Origin: an uncultured Hyphomicrobiales bacterium
GTDB taxonomy: Bacteria > Pseudomonadota > Alphaproteobacteria > Rhizobiales > Beijerinckiaceae
Length of the DNA stretch: 19,816 bases
Direction of reading: 5' to 3'
NCBI GenBank assembly: GCA_903918155.1
Contig: CAIXDD010000250.1
Coordinates: 1-19,816, forward strand
Shown: one piece after another, positions 14,542-19,816 of the stretch
Numbering within the stretch: position 1 is the stretch's first letter
How the letters are laid out: every line of letters begins with the position of its first letter
The notes under the pieces: generated by a model
Database searches by the model: none
What the model was told of the DNA's origin: nothing
The model's input: the letters and a program-made list of their open reading frames with translations, nothing else
Position numbers and translations under genes: made by a program

Positions 14542-15558
14542 CTAGCGGATCTTCAGAAGCTTCTGCGCATTCTTGTAGCAGATCTTCTCGCGGTCTTCCT
14601 GGCTGAGGTTCAGGGATTCCAGAATCGCGATGGTCTCGCGGATATAGCCGGGGCCTTTCTCCGGATCGAACGGGCAGTCCGAGGCGAAGAGCACGCGGTC
14701 GGCGCCATAGAAGGCGAGGCCGCATTCCGTGGCCGGCTTCGAGCCGAACACCGCGCTGTCGGCGTAGAAGTCCTTGAAATAGTCCAGCGGACGACGCTTC
14801 ATATTCTTCAGGAGCGTCTTGTAATCCTCGTCGGTGGTGCGGTTGCCGAGCTGGTCCCAGCCGGGACCGACGCGACCTTCGAAGAAGGGCACCATGGCGC
14901 CCAGATGATGGGCGAGGACTTTCAGGTCGGGGAACTGGTCCATCACGCCGCCGAAGACGAGACGGGCCATGGCGGCCGAGGTCTCGTAGGGCCAGCCGAA
15001 GGTCCACCAGATTTCATATTTCGACTTCTGCTCGGTCTTGTAGTCGGGCAGGTCGAAGGCGCCGCGCGAGGGATGCAGGAACACGGGGTTTTCGTGCTTC
15101 TCGGCGATCGCGAACAGCGGGCGGAACTGCTCGTCGTCGAGCGGCACGCCATTGATGTTCGTGTGGATCTGCACGCCATTGGCGCCCAGGGCGATGGCGC
15201 GCTCATATTCCTTCTCGCGCCCCTTGGAATTCATCGGCAGGGCGGCGAGCCAGCCGCAGAAATAATCCGGGTTCTTCGCCACAAGCTCGGCCATTCCGTC
15301 ATTGGCGAGCTTGGCGAACTCCTCGACCTGCTCCGGTCCGCCCAGCGCCTCGAGCGGAGGCATGCCCAGCGAGATCACCTGGGTGTAATTGTGCTTGGTG
15401 CGGAACATGTCCACGACGCGCTTGCGCTCGTCCAGATCGTAGATGCAGGGAATGCCGCGCATGCGGGCGCCGATGTCGGCGGCGGCGCCGGGGGTGGCCA
15501 GCATCTTGTCCCAGAGCGCCTTGGGGAAGAAATGGTTGAAGCAGTCGATGTAGCGCAT
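14542..15558 (-). CDS. Amidohydrolase-2 (ACMSD-like) family protein with altered HxH motif
   Basis: A 338-residue cytosolic TIM-barrel protein of the amidohydrolase-2/ACMSD family, whose members are mostly metal-dependent decarboxylases of aromatic or semialdehyde acids. The expected metal residues can be traced as H162 (VFLHPSRG), H217/H218 (VLAHHLGAMVPFFEGR) and D294 (FASDCPFDPEKG). The N-terminal motif, usually D-x-H-x-H, reads IDCFNHFFP, so the first histidine is a phenylalanine (F7) and only H9 remains. The ATG at 15558 has GGAGGA upstream. It diverges from the cupin genes across a 188-base promoter region and is convergent with the binding-protein genes. A decarboxylase or hydrolase role on an aromatic acid fits the cluster, but the substrate is unknown. 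Confidence 0.9.
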   Translation of the reverse strand: MRYIDCFNHFFPKALWDKMLATPGAAADIGARMRGIPCIYDLDERKRVVDMFRTKHNYTQVISLGMPPLEALGGPEQVEEFAKLANDGMAELVAKNPDYFCGWLAALPMNSKGREKEYERAIALGANGVQIHTNINGVPLDDEQFRPLFAIAEKHENPVFLHPSRGAFDLPDYKTEQKSKYEIWWTFGWPYETSAAMARLVFGGVMDQFPDLKVLAHHLGAMVPFFEGRVGPGWDQLGNRTTDEDYKTLLKNMKRRPLDYFKDFYADSAVFGSKPATECGLAFYGADRVLFASDCPFDPEKGPGYIRETIAILESLNLSQEDREKICYKNAQKLLKIR

Positions 15559-15664
15559 GCGGCGGGTTCCTCCGGCGGACGGTGATTTTGCTATGGGGGA
15601 CACATAGCCGTCTTGGGGATGTGGGCAAAGCGGAAAATGGGCCGCCCGCCCCTGCGCGCGGGAC

Positions 15665-15693
15665 ATGACAGACGCTGGCGGGGCGTGTATTTC
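15665..15693 (+). promoter_or_regulatory. Candidate promoter for the cupin genes
   Basis: ATGACA (15665-15670, five of six to TTGACA) is followed after 17 bases by TATTTC (15688-15693), a poor -10. It lies in the divergent region 15559-15746 between the amidohydrolase and cupin genes. On the other strand TTGCCC, 16 bases and TATGTG (about 15632 to 15605) could serve the amidohydrolase. Both are weak matches and any activator site is unknown. Confidence 0.3.
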
Positions 15694-15746
15694 TGCCCCA
15701 TCGCGACGCCCCCGAAAGTGGGACGACGTTCTGCGGAGGATCCGAC

Positions 15747-16382
15747 ATGGATGATGATGCTCGCGTGACCAAGGCCGCCCCGACGGGCGCCATGGGCCAC
15801 AATTCCGAGGCGCTCGATGAAAAGCGCGCCACGATGTACCACAACAAGAAGGACCGCGTGTTCGTGCGCGGCATTCAGGGCGAATACAACGTCAAGCAGG
15901 AGCTTGACCGCCTGCGCGCCGTGCCGCGCGTGCGCAAGGCCAAGGAGCTGGGCTTCATCGACGGGCCGCTGTGCTTCAGCCGCCATTACGTCGAGCCGAA
16001 GGACGGCATCACCCAGACCTTCCACATGCATTTGGAAGAATACGCGCCCGGCGCGTTCTCGCAGAAGCATGGCCACGTGAACGAAGCCGCCTTCTACATT
16101 CTCGACGGCAAGGGCTACGAGATTCACGACGGCATCCGTTACGATTGGGAAGCTGGCGATATCGCCATCGTTCACAACAATTGCGTGCATCAGCACTTCA
16201 ACGCGCAGACCGACAAGCCGGCCCGCGCGCTCGTCATCAAGACGAAGCCGATGTATCTCTTCCTCAACATGCTCTTCCAGAAGACCGTGCAGGAGCGCCC
16301 CGTGGAGGTGACGCCGGAAGCCGAAGGCTTCGTCGCCCGCGAGATCGAGGAAGACTTCAACCATCCCAAGGGAGGTTACTGA
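15747..16382 (+). CDS. Single-domain cupin protein, first of a coupled pair
   Basis: A 211-residue cupin resembling one half of gentisate or 1-hydroxy-2-naphthoate dioxygenase-type bicupins. Motif 1 is GAFSQKHGHVNEAAFYILDG (102-121): H108 and H110 are present, but the usual glutamate position is A114, with E113 next to it. Motif 2 is GDIAIVHNNCVHQHFN (137-152) with H148 as third ligand. A three-histidine iron site without glutamate is known in gentisate dioxygenases. There is no signal peptide, so it is cytosolic. The ATG at 15747 has GCGGAGGA upstream. The stop overlaps the start of the second cupin as TGATG, so the two are made together and may form a heteromeric enzyme (inference). Substrate unknown. 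Confidence 0.88.
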   Translation: MDDDARVTKAAPTGAMGHNSEALDEKRATMYHNKKDRVFVRGIQGEYNVKQELDRLRAVPRVRKAKELGFIDGPLCFSRHYVEPKDGITQTFHMHLEEYAPGAFSQKHGHVNEAAFYILDGKGYEIHDGIRYDWEAGDIAIVHNNCVHQHFNAQTDKPARALVIKTKPMYLFLNMLFQKTVQERPVEVTPEAEGFVAREIEEDFNHPKGGY

Positions 16383-16996
16383 TGGCTTGGGACGAAACAG
16401 CCGCCTGGCTTGAAGGCGCCTCCAACGAGCGCCTGTATCAGCGCCTGCTCGACGAAGCGCGCGACGCCCCCACCCGCAACGCCCGCCGCAAGAAGATCGT
16501 CAGGCCCCACGAAATGCCGTGGGAAATGTCGCGTCAGGGTCTGCTGAAACATCTGATGAACGAACCGATGCAGACCCGCATCGAGACGGTCGACGCCTAT
16601 ATGCAGGTCATTCCGCCGGGCTCGCGCTCGGGCAAGCACAGCCACCTCGCCGAAGAATGCGTCTACGTGCTCGAAGGGCGCGGCTATGACATGCATCAGG
16701 ATTGCGACGTGGAGATCACCGACACGTTCGAGTGGAAGCCGCAGGCGGAAGTGAAGAAGCTGGAGTGGGAAGCCGGCGATTACATCTACATTCCGCCGAA
16801 CACGATCCACCAGCATTTCAATTCCGATCCCGAACGGCCGGTGCGTCTCATCTCCTCGACGGCGCGCATCTTCCGCCAGATGGGGCTGAACAATCTCAAC
16901 CAGATCGAAGACGCGCCCGAATACGACCCCTATGTCGTGCTCACCGCCGACGTCGTGCGCGACTATCTGCGCGGCGAACGCAAGGCCAAGAAATAA
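16382..16996 (+). CDS. Single-domain cupin protein, second of a coupled pair
   Basis: A 204-residue cupin with a complete canonical metal site: motif 1 GSRSGKHSHLAEECVYVLEG (80-99) gives H86, H88 and E92, and motif 2 GDYIYIPPNTIHQHFN (132-147) gives H143. It shares the HQHFN ending of motif 2 with the first cupin, so the two probably arose from one ancestor or represent the split halves of a bicupin. The loop between the motifs is longer than in the first cupin (about residues 100-128). The ATG at 16382 is placed by GGGAGG upstream and the TGATG overlap. It is probably a ring-cleaving or other Fe/Mn oxygenase subunit, but non-oxygenase cupins (isomerases, binding proteins) cannot be excluded. 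A terminator hairpin follows. Confidence 0.88.
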   Translation: MAWDETAAWLEGASNERLYQRLLDEARDAPTRNARRKKIVRPHEMPWEMSRQGLLKHLMNEPMQTRIETVDAYMQVIPPGSRSGKHSHLAEECVYVLEGRGYDMHQDCDVEITDTFEWKPQAEVKKLEWEAGDYIYIPPNTIHQHFNSDPERPVRLISSTARIFRQMGLNNLNQIEDAPEYDPYVVLTADVVRDYLRGERKAKK

Positions 16997-17004
16997 GCGA
17001 TCCG

Positions 17005-17035
17005 CGGCCCGGCGGACGCCGTCGGGCCGTTCTTT
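17005..17035 (+). terminator. Intrinsic terminator after the cupin pair
   Basis: An 11 bp stem with one G-T pair, CGGCCCGGCGG (17005-17015) and CCGTCGGGCCG (17019-17029), with an ACG loop, then TTCTTT. It separates the cupin transcript from the EutA-like gene. Confidence 0.8.
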
Positions 17036-17065
17036 CCCGCAATGTCGCAGCCCGGGAGGACAGAT

Positions 17066-18676
17066 TTGGCGGACGCGCCCCTTCCTCCGCGACAGGCCAA
17101 CGTCCATACGCTGGCCGATCACGCCTTCGGCGCGCTCGCGCGTCATGACCATGCGTCTGGCGAAGAGGCCGATCACGATCACGATACCGACGACAATCTC
17201 GTGCTCGATCCGCGCGAGAACGTGGAGACGCCGCTCATCAGCATGGGCGTCGACATCGGCTCGTCGGGAACGCAGATCGTCTTCTCCCGCCTGCTGATGC
17301 GCGGCCCCGGCGAGCCGCTCGCCATGCGCCGGCAGGCGAAGGCGCGCGAGACGCTCTATGTCTCGCCCGTGTCGCTCACCCCTTTCACGGGCGCATTCAT
17401 CGACGGCGCGCGGCTGCGCGACATCATCGACCGCGCCTTCGTCGTCTCCGGCGTCACGCCCGACGATGTGGAGACGGGCGTCGTCATCATGACGGGCGCG
17501 GCCGCGCGCAAGGAGAACGCGCAAACCATTCTCGCCGCGCTCGCGCAGGAGGCGGGCGAACTCGTCGCCGCCGCCGCCGGCGACCATATGGAGGCGATGC
17601 TCGCCGCCCATGGCTCGGGCGCCGTGGAGCGCTCGCGCCGCGAGATGACGCGCCTGCTCAATATCGACATAGGCGGCGCCACGACGAAGCTCGCCCTGAT
17701 CGAGAACGGCCGCGTCGCCGCCGCCGCCGCGCTCGACATCGGCGGCCGGCAGATCGCGATGGACGGGGAGAACCGGCTCGTGCGGCTTGATCCCGCAGGC
17801 GCGGCCTTCGTGCGGCGCGCCGGGCTCGACTGGACGCTGGGCGCGCAAGCCGACAAGGAGGGCCTGCGCGCGCTCGCCGACGTGATGGCCGACGATCTGT
17901 TCGACGCGCTGTTCGCTCGGCCCATGCCTGCGCCCGCGCGCGCCTTGTTCGTGACCGAGCCGATCATGGATTTCGGCGCGCTCGACGGCGTCGTCTTTTC
18001 CGGCGGCGTGGCCGAATATGTCTATCATCGCGAGACGCGCGATTTCGGCGATATGGGTTGGCGGCTTGGCCGCGCGATCCGCTGGCGATGGGATCAGGGG
18101 CGCGCGCTTTGGCCGCTGCTGGAGCCGGGCGAATGCATCCGCGCCACCGCGCTGGGCGCATCCGAACATAGCGTGCAGATGAGCGGGCAGACCTCCTATG
18201 TCAGTTCGCACGCCGCGCTTCTGCCGCGGCGCAATCTGCCTGTGCTGCAGCCCGCCTTCGATTTCTCCGGCCCCTTCGAGGCGCAGGCGCTGGCGCAGGC
18301 GATCGCCCGCCATCGCGCCTTGTTCGACGAGTCCGATCCCGCGCGCGAGGTCGTCCTGGCGCTGCGCTGGCGGGGCGAGGCCTCATGGGAGCGGGTGCGG
18401 CCGCTGGCGGAAGGGATCGTCCGCGGCATGTCCGACAAGATCGCGGCTGGAACTGCGCTTTACCTCATGCTCGAAGGCGACGTGGCCGCCAATCTCGGCG
18501 CGGCGCTGCGCGAGGAGCTCAAGCTTCCCAACGACATTCTCGCCATCGACGGGATCGTGCTGCGCGATTTCGACTTCGTGGACATCGGGCGCATCCGCAT
18601 GCCGTCCGCCATGATTCCGGTGACGGTGAAAAGCCTCGTCTTCGGCGCGCCGGGCGAGGGGAGCGCGGCGCCCTAG
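17066..18676 (+). CDS. eutA: EutA-family ASKHA protein (ethanolamine ammonia-lyase reactivase-like)
   Basis: A 536-residue protein matching EutA (PF06277), an ATP-dependent chaperone that exchanges damaged B12 cofactor on ethanolamine ammonia-lyase. Phosphate loop 1 is SMGVDIGSSGTQIVFSR (59-75), phosphate loop 2 is LNIDIGGATTKLAL near residue 207, and the adenosine motif is VVFSGGVAEYVYH near 310. The N-terminal extension of about 55 residues, compared with enteric EutA, contains an Asp/His-rich patch (HDHASGEEADHDHD). I chose the TTG at 17066 because it has GGGAGGA six bases upstream; the ATG at 17042 has none. No eutB or eutC is in the window, so the partner enzyme is unknown. A formate dehydrogenase gene follows 62 bases later. 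Confidence 0.87.
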   Translation: MADAPLPPRQANVHTLADHAFGALARHDHASGEEADHDHDTDDNLVLDPRENVETPLISMGVDIGSSGTQIVFSRLLMRGPGEPLAMRRQAKARETLYVSPVSLTPFTGAFIDGARLRDIIDRAFVVSGVTPDDVETGVVIMTGAAARKENAQTILAALAQEAGELVAAAAGDHMEAMLAAHGSGAVERSRREMTRLLNIDIGGATTKLALIENGRVAAAAALDIGGRQIAMDGENRLVRLDPAGAAFVRRAGLDWTLGAQADKEGLRALADVMADDLFDALFARPMPAPARALFVTEPIMDFGALDGVVFSGGVAEYVYHRETRDFGDMGWRLGRAIRWRWDQGRALWPLLEPGECIRATALGASEHSVQMSGQTSYVSSHAALLPRRNLPVLQPAFDFSGPFEAQALAQAIARHRALFDESDPAREVVLALRWRGEASWERVRPLAEGIVRGMSDKIAAGTALYLMLEGDVAANLGAALREELKLPNDILAIDGIVLRDFDFVDIGRIRMPSAMIPVTVKSLVFGAPGEGSAAP

Positions 18677-18738
18677 ACGTCTCGCTTTTGCCGCGCGGGC
18701 GTGGCACAAATCGCTTTGGCCAATCGAGGGAGCGAGCT

Positions 18739-19260
18739 TTGGGCGGTGCGGCGGATCCATCGCGTGACGCGTTCGACCTTGCGGAGGCGGAGCGCATCGC
18801 CGTCGCCGAGATCGCGCGCGCGCGCGCCTTTTTCGGCGAGGACGCCGTGGGCGCGACGCCGCTCCTGCCCATCCTGCACGCGCTGCAAGACGCCTTCGGC
18901 CATATCCATGACGAGGCCTTGCCGATGCTCGCGCGCATGCTCAACGTCTCGCAGGCCGAAGTGCGCGGCGTCGTCTCCTTCTATCATGACTTCCGGCGCG
19001 CGCCGGCGGGTCGTCGCGTGCTGAAGATCTGCCGTGCGGAGGCCTGTCAGGCGCGCGGCTGCGAGAGCCTCGTCGCGCATCTGGCGCAGGCGCACAGGCT
19101 TGCGCCGGGCGAGACCACGCCGGACGGCGCGCTGACGCTGGAAAGCGTCTATTGCCTGGGCGATTGCGCTTTGGGCCCGGCCGCGCTGGCCGATGGCGCG
19201 CTGATCGGACGGCTCGACGTCGCCCGCCTCGACGCGTGGATCGCGGAGGCGCGGCGATGA
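18739..19260 (+). CDS. fdsG: NAD-dependent formate dehydrogenase gamma subunit (NuoE-like)
   Basis: A 173-residue thioredoxin-like [2Fe-2S] subunit of the NuoE/FdsG family. The cluster ligands are C98 and C103 (KICRAEAC) and C139 and C143 (YCLGDCALGP), giving the C-x4-C and C-x3-C pattern. The N-terminal helical part has the family sequence LLPILHALQDAFGHI and the VRGVVSFYHDFR motif. It passes electrons between the beta subunit flavin and the rest of the enzyme. FdsG of soluble formate dehydrogenase is favoured over complex I NuoE because of the short form and the following gene's type. Start is the TTG at 18739 with GAGGGAG six bases upstream. The stop overlaps the next start as ATGA. Related HoxF/NAD-hydrogenase subunits are the main alternative. 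Confidence 0.85.
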   Translation: MGGAADPSRDAFDLAEAERIAVAEIARARAFFGEDAVGATPLLPILHALQDAFGHIHDEALPMLARMLNVSQAEVRGVVSFYHDFRRAPAGRRVLKICRAEACQARGCESLVAHLAQAHRLAPGETTPDGALTLESVYCLGDCALGPAALADGALIGRLDVARLDAWIAEARR

Positions 19261-19816
19261 GGGCCCCGCGCATTTACGTTCCGCGCGACGCGGCGGCGCG
19301 TTCGGTCGGCGCGGAGTCCGTGGCGGAGGCGATGGCGCGCGAGGCGCGCGCGCGCGGGCTTGCATGCGAGATCGTGCGCACCGGCTCGCGCGGCATGGCG
19401 TGGCTGGAGCCGCTGGTGGAGGTGGACGGCGCGCAGGGGCGCATCGGTTACGGCCCCGTGCGCGCGAGCGACGTGAAAAGCCTGTTCGACGCGGGTTTCC
19501 TGGAGGGCGGCGCGCATGGCCTTGCGCTGGGGCGCATCGACGCGCTCGACTGGATGAAGCGCCAGACGCGCGTGACCTTCGCGCGCTGCGGCGTGATCGA
19601 TCCGCTTGCGCTGGAGGATTATCGCGCCCATGGCGGCTTTGCGGGCCTGGCGCGCGCGCGCCAGATCGGGCCGCAGGCGATCGTCGCGGAGATCGCGGCG
19701 TCGGGCCTGCGCGGGCGCGGCGGCGCGGGCTTTCCCGCCGCGATCAAATGGGATGCGGTGCGCAAGGCTGCGGGCGCGCGCAAATATGTGGTCGTCAACG
19801 CCGACGAAGGCGACAG
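19257..19816 (+). CDS. fdsB: NAD-dependent formate dehydrogenase beta subunit (NuoF-like), cut by window edge
   Basis: The first 186 codons of a NuoF/FdsB-type flavoprotein subunit, which reduces NAD+ using an FMN and iron-sulfur cluster. The N-terminal 100 or so residues resemble the thioredoxin-like domain found in FdsB, with RIGYGPVRASDVKSLFD. They are followed by the NuoF domain start ASGLRGRGGAGFPAAIKW (the NADH/FMN-binding glycine-rich loop) and VVNADEGD at the very edge. The extra N-terminal domain supports FdsB over complex I NuoF. The ATG at 19257 overlaps the fdsG stop (ATGA). The catalytic alpha subunit fdsA and the accessory fdsC/fdsD are expected beyond the right edge but cannot be seen. 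Confidence 0.86.
   Translation, partial: MRAPRIYVPRDAAARSVGAESVAEAMAREARARGLACEIVRTGSRGMAWLEPLVEVDGAQGRIGYGPVRASDVKSLFDAGFLEGGAHGLALGRIDALDWMKRQTRVTFARCGVIDPLALEDYRAHGGFAGLARARQIGPQAIVAEIAASGLRGRGGAGFPAAIKWDAVRKAAGARKYVVVNADEGD

Noticed and set aside
16376..18313. 645-codon open frame on the minus strand opposite the second cupin and EutA
   Set aside because: Antisense to two confident genes and without recognisable domains; a GC-bias artefact.

Overview
The window is GC-rich (about two thirds G+C), densely coded DNA from an alphaproteobacterium. The best family-level guess is Hyphomicrobiales (Rhizobiales). The main evidence is the conserved block pyk - DUF1036 - N-formylglutamate amidohydrolase - DUF1244 - GapR (DUF2312) at the left end, together with an AztABC-like zinc importer and an Fds-type NAD-dependent formate dehydrogenase. 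No rRNA, tRNA, insertion sequence, phage gene or CRISPR array was seen.

Layout. (1) 1-3197 is housekeeping: pyruvate kinase (cut by the left edge) and a secreted DUF1036 protein on the minus strand, diverging from N-formylglutamate amidohydrolase, DUF1244 and GapR on the plus strand. (2) 3334-8507 is a six-gene zinc homeostasis operon on the minus strand. Read from 8507 downwards it encodes a His-rich tail-anchored small protein, an ABC ATPase, a permease, a periplasmic binding protein, a COG0523/CobW GTPase with a His tract, and a cytosolic WD40 protein. A Zur-like palindrome sits directly upstream of the first gene. (3) 8573-10983 holds an RluC/RluD-type pseudouridine synthase divergent from a TIGR03862-type flavoprotein. 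A small ORF broken by a CG-dinucleotide slip overlaps the 3' end of the flavoprotein gene. (4) 11559-16996 is an accessory catabolic cluster: class II aldolase/adducin protein, a Bug-type binding protein, an NMT1-like ABC binding protein, an ACMSD-like amidohydrolase (minus strand) and two translationally coupled single-domain cupins. (5) 17066-19816 encodes an EutA-family ASKHA chaperone followed by the gamma and beta subunits of an NAD-dependent formate dehydrogenase; the latter is cut by the right edge.

How the genes may work together. The zinc operon is coherent: uptake by AztABC-like ABC components, intracellular delivery by the CobW GTPase, and probable zinc buffering by the His-rich membrane peptide, all plausibly repressed by Zur when zinc is replete. 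The catabolic cluster looks like uptake and breakdown of a small organic, probably aromatic, acid. The binding proteins would capture the substrate, the amidohydrolase-fold decarboxylase/hydrolase and aldolase-fold enzyme would process it, and the cupin pair could be a split bicupin ring-cleavage dioxygenase. The substrate cannot be read from the sequence. EutA normally reactivates B12-dependent ethanolamine ammonia-lyase, but no eutBC is present here, so its partner is unknown.

A further feature is the abundance of short tandem repeats between genes (around 1444, 2716, 3225, 7294 and 11412). Each has a different unit sequence, and one lies across the start of the zinc permease gene.
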